Shown here in pieces: positions 11,304 through 22,836 of a DNA stretch of 64,000 bases. Made by a program: the position numbers and the translations under genes. The notes under the pieces were generated by a model. The model made no database searches. It saw only the letters and a list, made by a program, of their open reading frames with translations, and was not told the DNA's origin. Origin of the DNA: Enoplolaimus lenunculus (lineage: Eukaryota > Nematoda > Enoplea > Enoplida > Thoracostomopsidae); the NCBI GenBank assembly GCA_030248215.1, contig JASANG010000694.1:1-64000 (forward strand), read 5' to 3'. Each line of letters starts with the position of its first letter. Positions within the stretch are counted from its first letter, which is position 1.

Positions 11304-11839
11304 TGGAGCATCCACGTTATAACGCTCGCGAAAAAGTAAAAAATTGTCCTGTCCCTCCGAGGATCCACGTTGTGTGAACAGAGTGGGCTAAGACAGTAGG
11401 TCTTACGCGAATAACTTATCCTTACAGAGTACCGACAATACGCATAGCCAGTTTGGAAGCTTATATTTGTCTTAACCTTACGGCAATAACATGTTTTTGT
11501 CCCTATGCCATATGCACAGTGTACAAATTTACTGAGTCCATTCGAAGAGACTATTTAAAAAAACTGTGTGCGTGTATAGTCGCAAACTTCACACATTTCA
11601 AATAAAACGCTATAACAATATCTGCATTACTGCACATACCTTAAAATGTCCATACAGCCCAAAAAACGCCATGTGTTTTGTCCGAGTCCCTTACGACAGA
11701 CTGCGGACAAACACCACTATCTAAGCACACCATTATTTATGTCCAGACACTCTTGCTACAATTGTAAAACGTACTCTCTTTGTAGGGGTAAACTGGACAT
11801 TTTTTACATCTGTGCAAGCGTTATAACGTGGATGCTCCA
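11304..11839. mobile_element. PIF/Harbinger-like MITE with TAA target duplications
   Basis: The ends are perfect inverted repeats of 23 bp: TGGAGCATCCACGTTATAACG plus CT on the left, mirrored on the right. The element is flanked by TAA on both sides (11301-11303 and 11840-11842). A three-base T-W-A duplication is the hallmark of PIF/Harbinger elements. At 536 bp and with no transposase, it is non-autonomous. The short frame inside (from 11646) is not convincing. Confidence 0.8.
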
Positions 11840-12244
11840 TAAGCAGAAAAAATAGTGTAAAATTAAAATCAAAGGCTACTCTTTTACAGCTCTACCAGAA
11901 ACTGGGACGGCCCTAAAGTAGAACGTTGACTTTTTCGACCATTTTTTTAAAAGAAACAAGATTTTTGAAAACAAAACAGTTATTACTGCAGTTTTTTGTT
12001 TCAAATGCCTTTATCTAAAGCATAAATCCGGCATATATATAATTCGAGTGTTGAGCAGTGTTGTTCAACTGAACTTTCCGAATCATACTTATAAAACCCA
12101 AATTGCAAAATCGGGGATTTCGATAAATATTGTGTTTTCCAGATGTATATAAACACTAAACTTATGTTTTTGGGAGCCACCTTTCGTATAAAATTTGGTT
12201 GTCTTGTCAAAACACTGCAGCTTTATATTATTTAACCTAAAATA

Positions 12245-12769
12245 ATGACTACTCACGAATTTATTAACACCGAAGAATGGATTGACGATGATACGTTATT
12301 CTACAATACCGATTACAGTTATCACGACATTCGGAATTTCGACAACAAGCTCTTTTTCGACAATTTCAATATTTTAAATCAATTTGAAGATTTGGGTAAT
12401 TTTCTCAATGGCAAATCTTCAAGTTTGTTGGGCAGTAACGATGATAGCGACGTAATTGCACTAATGACCAATGAAACCGATAATATCCATTATACGAAAG
12501 TATTTGACCATGACGACAGCGCTTTATGGTTCGCAAAACGTGAACAGTGCAAAGCAGTTGATCCGTTTGTCGTTCGTCGCCAATATTTTGTTCGGCAGGA
12601 TGTGGCCGATGAGTTTCAAAATCGCTACAAAACGCAATTTATTGCTGTCAAAGATCGTTGGACTGAGCGTAGCATTTATAAATGCGATTGGACAACTGAT
12701 TTTAACAGAGAAGGTATTAATGTGCAGATGCGATGTCACCCACATATAGTTTTTTGCAGTCGTTTTTAG
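12245..12769 (+). CDS. Hypothetical protein, 174 codons, acidic N-terminus
   Basis: I do not recognise this protein. The frame starts with ATG after an AT-rich leader (TATATTATTT about 20-30 bases upstream). Residues 1-85 are strongly acidic and aromatic (many Asp, Asn, Phe). Residues 90-174 are more basic, with spaced Trp, Cys and His, including Y-K-C-D-W-T and a final C-H-P-H. This faintly recalls the zinc-binding N-terminal parts of FLYWCH proteins or MULE transposases, but the likeness is too weak for a call. A possible splice donor (GAAG/GTATTA) lies at 12713, so the last 18 codons could be intron. It could be a single-exon gene, a first exon or a transposon remnant. Confidence 0.4.
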   Translation: MTTHEFINTEEWIDDDTLFYNTDYSYHDIRNFDNKLFFDNFNILNQFEDLGNFLNGKSSSLLGSNDDSDVIALMTNETDNIHYTKVFDHDDSALWFAKREQCKAVDPFVVRRQYFVRQDVADEFQNRYKTQFIAVKDRWTERSIYKCDWTTDFNREGINVQMRCHPHIVFCSRF

Positions 12770-14502
12770 CTTTGGGCAAATTTTAAGGTATGCAATCGCT
12801 GGAGTTTAGCAGGTTGTTTGAAAACCTACCCCAATAAGCACTAAGGTGTAAGTGAGTAGCGATTTCTTTACCGCCCGCGTTTTGTCCGCGGAACTTTATT
12901 TCTTACTCCGGCAATATATACCCCTCAACATTGCACTACCCGCAAACCACCTTTGCTCATCCGTATTTTTGAACTTGTGTTCAGAAAAAACAGCTAATTT
13001 TCCAATGTATCGACGGTTGGCCTCTATTACGTCAAACGTGGTATAACAGCAACTGGCAGGGTGCAACCGGCCTTCCGGAGGTGACCCGAAGTCGGAGATG
13101 AAGCCGGAGTGATTAGACATTAGGTACTGTAGCCACCCAAATAAAAGGAGAACTGATATTCATTTGGCCTCTCTAGATTGTACTCCCCTGTCATTCGGTT
13201 ACGGACTGTTATATGTTTATTTTTAACCTGCCCTCCGCGGCCCTTCGTTACTGATATATACCTATCCTGTATTGCAACTATCCGCTAAATTTCACGTTTA
13301 TTTGTCTTGTATCGCAAGCTTAATTGGCGATGATGCAAGGTTATACTTTAGGAATGTGCTTTTAAACTTAGCATGCTGTAGTTTCGAACTCAACTTGATT
13401 TGATCCTGGAGTCGGAGTGACGGTAAGGCATCCCAACGCAATTGAAATACTTCCAAATTGTGAATTTTAAAAAATTTCCACAGTCTTGTTACACAATAGT
13501 GTCCAAGATTCACTTTAAAAATCTCCGCAAATAAAACTTCGAAAATTATACTCGAAAGTTAGCCGAGGCAGTGACCTGTAAGTGCATGGATGGCTGCACT
13601 CATACATTTTGCCATCGGGGTCCCGAAGGATTCTGGGGGTTTTGGGCTCTGGATTATTTCGGGAGTGTTCCGTGAACTTTGCAGCACCGAAAATGTTTGT
13701 TTATGGCAAAACTCCACTAGAAAAGTGGATAGTGCTCATTTCAACACTGAAAACGTGCAAGACTAGAATTTTTTTGACGTGTTTCCGAAAAGATGTCAAA
13801 AATTATACAAATTTTCGACTGGTAGTTGAAAAGTACTAAATTGCGCTTGGCCACACCCTTCAACTTTGACAGTTACAAACACTACATGAGCGAAGCAACA
13901 CGTTTGTAAAATACCAAAAATGCCAAGTAAAAATTCTATCGGAAGTAGGATTCCGAATTTTTGGCAGAGTCATAGGCAGAGCTCCTGTTGTACCCTGATA
14001 CCTATGGTAAAAAACAAACCATGATTTTATAAACTGAGAAACAGCGTATTAACGCAGTTCTAATATATACCTAGTTATATCACGTCTGTCGTTTGTTTCC
14101 CGAATTCTAGGTTGGTAGATAATTACAAATTTTTCCCGCGCTTTTATAATCTTTTCCCACTGGTGTATACCTACCCACGTCAAAAATTTCTTAGCAGGCC
14201 TGCGTTTACCAGCGGGAATATGCTGGACGCATGCAACTCTGAGCTAAAAATCATTGTCAGTTTACATTTTCGCTATTGTATTCCGGAAATCCGTTATTTT
14301 ATGCTCATTTTGAGCCAAATCGCTTTAGGATCACTTAGATTTTCCATTAAGGTATGCTGGAATGATCAAGTTTGAAAATAACCATGGCAAGGTTCATTGA
14401 CAATCTTATAAAACTTTGGTGCAACCAATATTTTTTCAGCAAAATATAAGAGAACCTGGCAAATTTTCTCATACCTCATTTGCATTGGAGAGAAACTAAA
14501 CC
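12770..14502. other. No gene recognised
   Basis: This is AT-rich sequence with no convincing exon. Near 13054-13110 there is a 'cagggtgcaaccgg...ccggagg' patch of the dispersed CCGGAG family. At 13991-14003 lies 'ttgtaccctgata', a motif that also ends repeats near 33790. The small open frames lack recognisable structure. Confidence 0.5.
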
Positions 14503-15294
14503 TTGTTTAGGTTTATTAAAATATATAAGTATTCGTTTTCAGTTTTGATTATTTTTAACCGCTTAACATCCTGTCCGCTGGTGATAGGTGCTATGTGCTA
14601 TGTCTATCACGTTTGCGAAGTTGGAATCATTTCTGAACAGTACATGCCAAAATTATCTTCAGATCCTTCGGCAAATTATGTAAAGCTTGAGTATTTGATT
14701 GATGGAATGGCTTTGGAATTGAAGCTGTCCGACTATGGGTTTTCTGAATGCTCAATAGAATCGTTTTGCGTTGATCCAAGCCGAATTGGAGATGTCTTAG
14801 AGCAGCTCGATGCTTTCGCTGCCAAACTTGGTATGTCTTCGAATTGTAAACGCATTCCATGGTCACTTTTGTATCCTTTAAATCTTCAGTTGATATTAAA
14901 CAACAGAACTATACTTTTGCTAATTTTGGTGAAATGTCACTGTATGACTTATATACTAAAATACACATCCTGTCAAATATTGATGCACAATGTAAGGCAT
15001 ATAGGAATGCAAATGTGATACATTCCTAATTATCACTGTTTACAAATTGTGGTCATATGTATAACTTTCAAAGTGTTATTATTGTTTCCTAACAACGTTA
15101 ATTTGCAAGAGACTACCTACTGAAAGGCAGTGAGACTCTGGGACTTTTAGAAACTGTGAGGCTTAAAAGCTTTAAGGTCAAGTTTGATCTTAGGTTCCGA
15201 TGTTTTGGTTTACATTTACGTTTTCGTTTGACCATTTGTCTTGTTTACAGGTTTCACTGAACTTCATGCATATGACCCCGAAATGTACGCATGA
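14503..15294 (+). CDS. 3' end of a spliced host gene, unknown function (two exons)
   Basis: An open frame running to 14830 ends at a strong donor (CTTG/GTATGT). The only good acceptor downstream (pyrimidine-rich, TTTACAG) ends at 15250. Splicing 14830 to 15251 keeps frame and gives a short terminal exon, 15251-15294, with a TGA stop at 15292-15294. The exon 1 peptide is soluble and well mixed (for example NYVKLEYLIDGMALELKLSD, then IGDVLEQLDAFAAKLG) and is followed by FTELHAYDPEMYA. The 5' edge of exon 1 is not fixed. Candidate acceptors end at 14542, 14587 and 14640, and residues before about 14640 look less coding. I do not recognise the family. Upstream exons were not found in the preceding 2 kb. 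Confidence 0.55.
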
Positions 15295-15664
15295 AATAGC
15301 ATTGTGGAGCACTGAAAGGCGAAAAATGGTTTTGCCACAATATAAACCACGTTGTCCATTAATTAGTCTGTATTTTTTTGATTATACTTACAGCCAATGA
15401 TATTTATGGTGCTGTAACTGTAACAGATTAATATATACGCATTTTCGTTGTTAGAAAACTTACATGAATGCAATGCGGTTAAAGCGTTGTGACATTATAT
15501 TGCATGTTAACTTTTATTTTGCTAGCGGATGCAGAGGGGGTTGACTGACGGAACTACAAAATTTGGTGATAAAATGGTAAGGTTCCTTTGAATTCAAAAA
15601 ATAAAGCGCGTAGGAATTTCTGCCTCATCCAGTTACATTGGAACACTATTTTTCAGTTCATGTA
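15295..15664. other. No gene; 3' flank of the spliced gene
   Basis: I see no exon here. It probably holds the 3' untranslated region of the gene ending at 15294. AT-rich. Confidence 0.4.
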
Positions 15665-15827
15665 TGCTGCAAATATGGTGAGTCAAATTGACAGTTTCCC
15701 AAAACAGGCTCTACGGGACAAAACAAAATGAGTCTATTCAACTCCGCCAAATTAAGTCAGTTTGTGTTTATAGTTCTGTAGAGTGTATTTCGGAGATAGT
15801 CAATTTGACGCACCATATTTTGCAGTG
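15665..15827. mobile_element. TA-flanked fold-back MITE, copy 1
   Basis: Inverted ends (TGCTGCAAATATGGTGAGTC and its imperfect mirror) are bounded by TA on both sides (15663-15664, 15828-15829). The whole 163 bp folds into one imperfect hairpin. Internal GAGTC/GACTC and 'cagtttgtg' motifs match the larger copy at 38582-38799. The TA duplication suggests mobilisation by a Tc1/mariner-type transposase. Confidence 0.75.
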
Positions 15828-15829
15828 TA

Positions 15830-16369
15830 TATAATGTGCTCCAAACACCTATTTATCAAGAATAAAATACACTAGGATCTAGGTGTATAAAATTCCTAGC
15901 GTGTTTTTGTCTATAATTTCAATATTCACGCCTACCGTAGATATAAAATACCGAAAGTATATATATAATATACCCATATAAACAAAGTGAAAATGAGAGA
16001 AATCATCTAAAAAATCAGTTTGTATTACAGAAGTTGTTTATGCTTGAGCAACGTTTGCGTTTTTGACGTTGCAGTTGCTGGCAACTGGGAACTGGAACCC
16101 TTAGATGTTTAGGGCACGATATTTTTCAAATTGTGTTTCACAACTAAATACTGAAATGTTGCAGTCACGTATATATTCGTTCATGTGTATATATAACGGT
16201 TTATTGAATTAGCATCTGCAACTGTATGCATGTTTAATATATAATTGAATGCGTTAATACGTATCGAATTTTACGATGCTTGGGTTGGCCCATGTTTATA
16301 TTTACCACGCTGCTGTCCCAAAATCCCACCGTCCCATCATTAGAATAATAATATGATGTAGCAGCTGAA
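15830..16369. other. No gene recognised
   Basis: AT-rich sequence with TATATA runs (15955-15980, 16185-16200). I see no exon or RNA gene. Confidence 0.4.
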
Positions 16370-16562
16370 ATTTTGGGATTTCGATGGCCCAGTAACAGGT
16401 CGGATTTTGGGATTATGAGAACTCATCTAGGGTAGGATTTTGGGATTTCCGGACATGGTGGAACGTAGGTTTAGGGATTTTGAAATTTCGGGATATTGTC
16501 CAAGGTGGGATTTCGGGATATCACCGAAGAAGGGATTTCGGGATATGGTGGAAGGCATGATT
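16370..16562. repeat. Minisatellite of 'gggattt(t/c)gggata' units
   Basis: About eight degenerate units of roughly 25 bases occur in a row, each with 'ggatttcgggatatggtgga' or a close variant. Scattered single units continue near 16780-16815. Confidence 0.75.
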
Positions 16563-16878
16563 TTTTACAATATCTAATGCTTTATTTAGTTATAATAATT
16601 TGCGTTCTGCTGCAAATGCCGCGCTTTTAGAACCGTTAAAAGTTTTAAAATAACCCGATTTGGATTTTACGAATATCTAAAACATTCGTTCGGTCAATAG
16701 AGTGAATCCTCCTGACCTTTCAAGGCCGTCCTAGAGAGAACGGTGGGGTGCCAACCTCGGCACTTGGATACAGCCGCAGGTGAGATTTTGGGATATGGTT
16801 ATAAATGATATTTTGAGAATTCCAGTCGCGGGCGAGGTTAGATTTGAAATGATGAATCCAAGATCTAAACGTACGCTT

Positions 16879-17060
16879 TTAGCCAAAGCCTACTCCTAAG
16901 CCTAAGCCTAAGTGAAAGCCTAAGCATATTAAGGCTATGGCACCGTGAATATCTATACCCTATGCCTACGTCAGATTCTACGCTTAAAAGCCTAATTCTA
17001 AAACTTAAGCCTAAGCCGGAGTCTTGCCTTATATTAAACACAAGCCTAAGCCCAAGGAAT
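16879..17060. repeat. TTAGGC-like interstitial repeats (CCTAAG runs)
   Basis: 'cctaagcctaagcctaag' lies at 16896-16913. Further cctaag/gcctaa words lie around 16915-17055. The reverse complement reads (TTAGGC)n, the telomere hexamer of many nematodes, but the array is short and interrupted. Confidence 0.65.
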
Positions 17061-17073
17061 TGCTTGCGATGAA

Positions 17074-17403
17074 TATATACTAGTGACCTGAATAAGAGGC
17101 CGTGGGGTAATAAGAGGGGGTCCCCATTTTGAGTCCCAATCAATGAAGGTCCGTATCCCTAATAATAGTCCGTAAGCGGATAGAGTCCCTGAACCCTAAT
17201 TAGAGTCCATAAATGTAAGTTATCCCTAATTGTTCCTCATAAATGACTCCAGGTCCAAATAATTTGAGTTCGACACTTTAAAGCGTACTTACATTTTGAA
17301 AGTACATATATAAACCTTGCATTATCGGAGAAGCTATTGACACAAGACAATCGGATTTATATAATATCAGTCCCCCCTCTTCTTCGGGTCACTACAGTAT
17401 ATA
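17074..17403. mobile_element. Non-autonomous TIR element, 'GACCCGAATAAGAGGGGG' family, copy 1
   Basis: The inverted ends read TATATACT-n-GTGACC-(C)TGAATAAGAGG on the left and the mirror (cctcttcttcgggtcactacagtatata) on the right. The interior carries repeated 'gagtcc' and 'taagagt' words. A second copy lies at 34685-35126. No coding capacity is seen. Confidence 0.75.
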
Positions 17404-17912
17404 CTATTGAAATCACAAAACAAAATCCCGGAGTTCCAATTCCGACCACGAACAAGAGCTATCAGTTTTCATAGCCGGGACGGTTGGATTTTCGGACGGC
17501 AGGAGGGGCTCAGGGTTTATCTGTATCAATGCAGTATTTATTGTCAACATTGTATTGTATTTAATTTAAAATCAATATTGCCAGGCTCTTTTCCAGCTGA
17601 ACATATTTTAGATGGAGTTTTTAAATTTGTTCTATTTTTCTACAAACAAGCTAAATGGCAAAGTCAAAAAATTTTAGGTTTAAATGAATGTGTATAAACC
17701 AGGGTATACAATCTGATGTCTGCCTCCGTCTCCGGCAGAAAATCGAGCTCCAGCTCCGGCTCTGATAATGAAATCCCAAATTTCGCGTCACTTTCGGTTT
17801 TAAATGCAACTCCGGTAAGTTTTGTTGACTTCCGACTCCTGTATTTTTTGGCTCCGGATTCACCGTGATACAAACCAAATTTAACTTAAAACTGAATATT
17901 GCAGTAGTAGAT
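17404..17912. repeat. Gene-free; CTCCGG-rich dispersed repeat
   Basis: From 17697 to 17880 the sequence is rich in ctccgg/ccggag words and starts with 'ccagggtatacaa', as other members of the CCGGAG family do. Nothing is recognised before 17697. The short open frames here are not credible genes. Confidence 0.5.
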
Positions 17913-17918
17913 ATTGTA
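17913..17918. repeat. Left target-site duplication of the Polinton (ATTGTA)
   Basis: ATTGTA directly precedes the left terminal repeat, and the same six bases follow the right one at 33158-33163. Polintons make 6-bp duplications. Confidence 0.9.
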
Positions 17919-17985
17919 AGTAGTATAGGAAGGGGGATTGGGACACGCTCCTCAGAGGAGCCAGCTACCGTAACCCAAATTCTGG
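17919..17985. repeat. Left terminal inverted repeat of the Polinton
   Basis: This 67-bp repeat starts AGTAGTATAGGAAGGGGG and is identical to the reverse complement of 33091-33157. It contains the small palindrome CTCCTC-A-GAGGAG. Confidence 0.92.
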
Positions 17986-18342
17986 TTACCGTAACCCAGT
18001 TTCGTGGTTCAAAATGAACCCAGGAAAACAGGAATTTAAAAATATCAAAGCACATTTTAAATTTTGGTCATCTTATAAGTACTGTTCAGCATAAATTTTG
18101 TAAAATCTACTGATCAATGTATAAAACCGGGTCGTACTGTAGTATACACATATTCCAAAACCTAAGCCCAAAAGTGAGCATTTACCTAAGCCCAAGAAAA
18201 AAATTAGTCTAAAGCTCAGGCATACTTTATTGCACTTCCACAGAAAATAGTTCAGCCCCAGTCTGTTACATTAAACGCGCATTCAAGATTTTCAATAACC
18301 ATAAGCCATTTTTATTTATAACAAATTTTATAATAATAACAA
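17986..18342. other. Polinton left flank without a gene
   Basis: Short sequence between the terminal repeat and the polymerase remnant. It includes 'cctaagccc' words at about 18160-18195 and nothing else recognised. Confidence 0.4.
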
Positions 18343-21216
18343 TTAAAGTAACAAAGGATTTGTAGCAATGCCATCTTCAGACAAAGTTCTCTTTGGATAA
18401 AAGTACGACAGACTATCTCGGTATTGTTTATATTGCACAAGTTCACAGTTTTTTAAAAGTTTAAACCCATGATTAGTTCCACCTGCTTTTTCTCTTTCAT
18501 ATAAGACATTCAGGAATGTTTCTTTCGTTATAGAGTTTGTAGTTTTAGATAGTCCTTTAGTAGACAGCTTTTCCATTCCGTCAGCAGTTCAACCAATATA
18601 AGTTTTACTGCTCAGCGCTACCATACCGTCTCCTTTCCATTCCAATTTAAACAACCCTGGAGTTCGTTGGGTAAATTCATCAGTTGAAATATAACACAAC
18701 TTTGTTTCATTAAAACTATCAATTTTTGAGTCATCCACACATTCCTCCAAAGTCTCAGCAGATAATGCAAAATATAAGCTATCGGTGTCCATTTGCGCCA
18801 TTTGAAAGTTCTGTTTTCCAACAAAATCCATAAGAAATAGATAAAATTCAAGCATGCGCAGTTTTGCATACTGATACACAAAACATGGGATTATATTTGG
18901 TAGATCGTACACTATTTTCTTTTTGGCCATGTGCACCTCATATATACCATCTCTAATTTCGTCCATTTTGTTAAATTGTGGTTCATTCATTAGCTTCTGT
19001 GCGTCACTCTGATGTACAAATAGCACATTCTCAAATCTAGTTTTATCCAAAAGAAGCCTGCCGTAATAGTTATTACCTATTAGTTTGTACATCTCACCCT
19101 TTACCTTTTCATTGGGATCCATGTCCGCTTTTCTCCTTTGTTCTGCTACCTCATTGCCTAAATGTTCAAAAGCGGCCACTTTCTGGTATTCTACAAACTG
19201 GTGCACTCGTGTCACCGTCATGCCACACTTTGTAATATAGAAACGAATCAATGGAGTGGCCAATAATATCTTATCTGCGTGATATGAGGAAATCAAATCT
19301 CTCCTTGGTTGCCTCATTATTCCGTTAGCTATAGCGTAATCCCGCATGTGTTGTCCAATGTCATCCAAGCTAATTTCTACATTCTTGAACACCGGTGGCA
19401 TTTCTTCCCAGCGAGCTAACAACTCTGCATCGTAATGTGGTACCTGTATATCAACTTCAGCTATTCCGAACACTTTATTATCAGTTATGTGTGATATTAT
19501 ATCAGACATTCGCACATTGTTCACATTCGCAAATCCTGTTTTCACATTTTGCTCTATCCATTCTTCCCAATCTTTGCATGGTACAATTTCTTCTTTTATA
19601 ATATTATTGAAATCGCATTCTGTTCCAATTATAACTTCTGCGTTTAGTCCATGTAGAAACTCGTGTTTCAGCTGCGTTCTTTTTGTTCGTTCTCGCATGT
19701 CGTCATCTGGAAATGCGAAGCACCTAGTGCATCCGTGCCAGTAGCAGCCATCGAATTCAATTATTATTTCTTTATCGTTACCATACTTGCCCGCTGGTAT
19801 ATAACCATCCACTGAGTAAATCGAAGTCCCTTTGTATAACTTTTTTTGACCACCATTGAATCTGTGTTGGATAATGACATCCTCACGATTGAAACGGTTG
19901 CAAAACGTTCGTCGCTGATACTCAACGAACACGAGCTCTAGCATTCCATGGGTGTAGCTTTTGGTTGCTTTAAACTGTATGGCCATGTTATTTTTCAATG
20001 TATCTAAGAAGCTGTCACTACATTTGTTTTCTACATCAAATGAAATTTCTTGTCCTATGAACCCGTCAGCTGGAGTCCAAGCAGCGAAAAGTCCCGTAGG
20101 CATATCTTGACATAAACACCATAAGTAAAGTGAGTTGGCATCATAGCCAAGAATTTTTTTAACCGGTTTACCTCCACGTATTATTGTTTTACCACTTCGT
20201 GATGCCTATGGAATACTATAGACGGTCCACCTACGATATTGCTCTGTATCATTGTATGTATATTCTTGAATTTGTCATTGAATGTAGTAAACAGTCCACC
20301 TTTAGGTAGCCGTTGCATCATACGCTGAAGAGCTACTCCTGGCAAACTAATAGCTTGCTTGAACATGTCTATGCCCCACTCTTCGAATTGGTTGTACATC
20401 TTTTGAACAGCCACCAGAAATGGTACGACGTCTAGGTTATTGTACCACTGTAGCATATCTCGCATGGTTTCAAAACCTTCCGTTTGCCATACATCCTTCA
20501 ATAGTTCATATTCTTCATTGGTAATGTTTTTCTGGCGAAGTGTGCTATAAAACGCAGCATGTGGTGGTAAGGCGTCATCTTCCAACTGGTCCAGAGTTTC
20601 AAACCACTCATATGGCCAAAGCCCTTTTTTCTGCTCTACATTAAAAGCCTTTAGAAACTTTTCATAACCAGTTCCGGGGCTAAGGTAGTTCGTTATATCC
20701 AGAAACAAAAGTTTCTTCGTTGCCAGCGTCATAAACGCGTTGTTTTTCTTAATAGCGTGTTTTATTTGTACTCCATTGTGTACCAAATAAGGTATATAAT
20801 ACTGCTTCACCAAGTTCAGATCAAACTTTACGCTATTAAAACCAAGCACTACAAGCTGTTGCATCCAGTTTTTAAATCGATCAAAGAACGTTTTCCACCT
20901 CCGGGATTCGTAAGCACGTTCTTTCGCTGTTTTTATAGCGTCATCTACATCAGCACCATTCTTTTTCTGACGTAATAATCTGTTGTATTCTTTCTCAAGG
21001 TCCTTACATATCCCTTTTCGCTTTCAGCTCATTATATATGTCCCCAAATTCTTCATACATTAATTCAAACGCGCGATCGCTAATTTCGCAAAGGTACGAA
21101 TGCATATGTTGTACAATATCTTCGCTTTCACCAATGAAGCACACGGGTTCTTCGTAATCTGGCACGTTACTGGCTATTGAAACGCTAGCTGGCATCAATA
21201 TTTTGGTATACAGCAA
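18343..21216 (-). pseudogene. pPolB: Polinton protein-primed DNA polymerase B remnant (exonuclease and polymerase parts)
   Basis: This polymerase would replicate the linear element from a protein primer. On the minus strand, in order, come a 3'-5' exonuclease part with GFNSVKFDLNLVKQY (Exo II) and a Y-x3-D type Exo III box (YNNLDVVPF); then a segment with FDGCYWHGC, typical of long Polinton polymerases; then the palm with KLIGNNYYG (motif B) and DTDSLYF (motif C). The reading is broken into several open pieces, with about five or six interruptions over the whole polymerase locus. It lies at the left end, pointing toward the left terminal repeat, with the capsid block divergent to it. Confidence 0.9.
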
Positions 21217-21402
21217 CTTCCTGTCTTCCTCGGTGTTAGTTGGATTTGGTTTAAACCGTGCCTCAAAGTCATAAGTGGCTCTAAATCTGTAGAAAGGGTC
21301 TGTTATTATGAATCCTTCTTCTCTTAGTTCGTCGTGAATGGTTTTTGATAGCCCAAAACCGCCTCCTTTGTAAATGTATTCGGTTGTATCCCCATTACAC
21401 GT

Positions 21403-22836
21403 TTAAATATGCCTTTGAAAATGATCAAAGCGATTCCAGAGCTTATCACATTGCTCACAACGCCATGATTTCGTATACTGTGATAAAGTTTTGATGTAGG
21501 AAAAATGTCCATCGAACAAATTCAAATTTAATGTTTCGTAATAAATCCCGCGAGATCTCCGCACTAATACTGCGTGGGGTCCTGGCGGCAAATCGGCAAT
21601 CATAGGAGCATCGTTTTCCTCTCGCAACACCGGCACATCACCTTCTTCTTCTGCCATATCATCCAAAAACATTGCTGCAACTTGCGGTTGGCTTTCTTCC
21701 TCTTCGTCATCGTCCGGCATCAATAATTCACAATCGTCAATTTCATTGCTTATCCCAGTTGGTACAAACTCCGGCACCATTTCGTCTGCACGCAGCATTA
21801 ATTGTTCGAGATTACCACTCTGTTCGCCATTTCGTAACTCGTATACCGCTATGTTCAGTTTAAAAAGGTCTTCTAGCTCCTCAATATCCTCGATACCTAT
21901 CCCATTAAATTCTTCTGTATTTTGTAGGGAACACCATAACACACACTGTTTGTTCACGTAGTCTTCAAAACTTCTGGTGCTGCGGAAGGACAATCCTCTG
22001 TGAATAGCAAGGCACCGGAAAAAACATAGCTTGTCTTCGTATGCTACGCTGTGGCAATTTTTGTCAAGTGACATAATGCTAGTATTGCGCTTTATGTATT
22101 GCGGCAGATGCACTGGTCGACCAATTAGTACATGGGGCATTAACTTGTTTACCATTACGGTAAGGTTTGTCAACCTGTCGACAACAAACTTTGTGTTTGG
22201 ACGCTGTTGCCTAGCCCACTCGAGAACATCCCGACCAGCTAATTTAAACATGAGGCGATTTAAATCTTCCCGACCAGCTATTAACATCGGTTTGTTGAAG
22301 AATCTGGTGTTATGGCTGCTATAAAAGTAGGACTCTTCACTTGTAATTATGTTGCGCAATATGAACCCAAATGAAATGTTCCATTTGGACTTGTAGTGTT
22401 GTGTGTTATACACGTTCTCCAATGCTTACCTTATTTCTTCCTCGGTTGCTGTCTTCAGACGAAAGTTGTATCTATCTTGAATTCGTCGACCTCTGTGGTA
22501 ATGCGTTCTAATTTGGTGCCAGTTTTTCCGAACTAACTCGTCTGTTCCATCATAACCAACTGTATCTTCTTGAGGTATCTTTTCCGCACGAAATCTTGTC
22601 TGGTGTAGATTAGTGCGAGGAAACTTTTTGGTATATTGAGTGTCCATCGGAATCTGTCGTTTTCTTGATGCACCGATTGAGTGGACATTGGATACGTGTC
22701 GCGATAGATTGTCCTTTCGGTTGAATGTTTTATCACACATCGTGCATTCATGGACATTGTTTGCATGTGTACTACGTTGGTGACGCCTTAGGTTGTATGT
22801 TTTTGCAAAACGTTGTCCACACTCTTTGCATTCCAT
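21403..22836 (-). pseudogene. N-terminal region of the Polinton polymerase locus: C2H2 fingers and DNLCFFRCLA-like domain
   Basis: The first part (about 22836 to 22680) has two C2H2 zinc fingers (CKECGQRF...H-x4-H and CTMCDKTF...H-x4-H). It is followed by a basic linker and then a 300-residue domain with DKLCFFRCLAIHRG and LNLNLFDGHFSYI, ending in another C-x2-C...H motif. This order is the one seen in the long N-termini of many animal Polinton polymerases. The CFFRCL box superficially resembles OTU-type protease motifs, but a protease role is not shown. An acidic tract rich in Asp/Glu lies near 21660-21720. Probably one gene with the polymerase downstream. Confidence 0.75.

Noticed and set aside
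16370-16562. Possible CRISPR-like array
   Set aside because: The units are degenerate, contiguous and without unique spacers, in a eukaryotic setting. It is a minisatellite.
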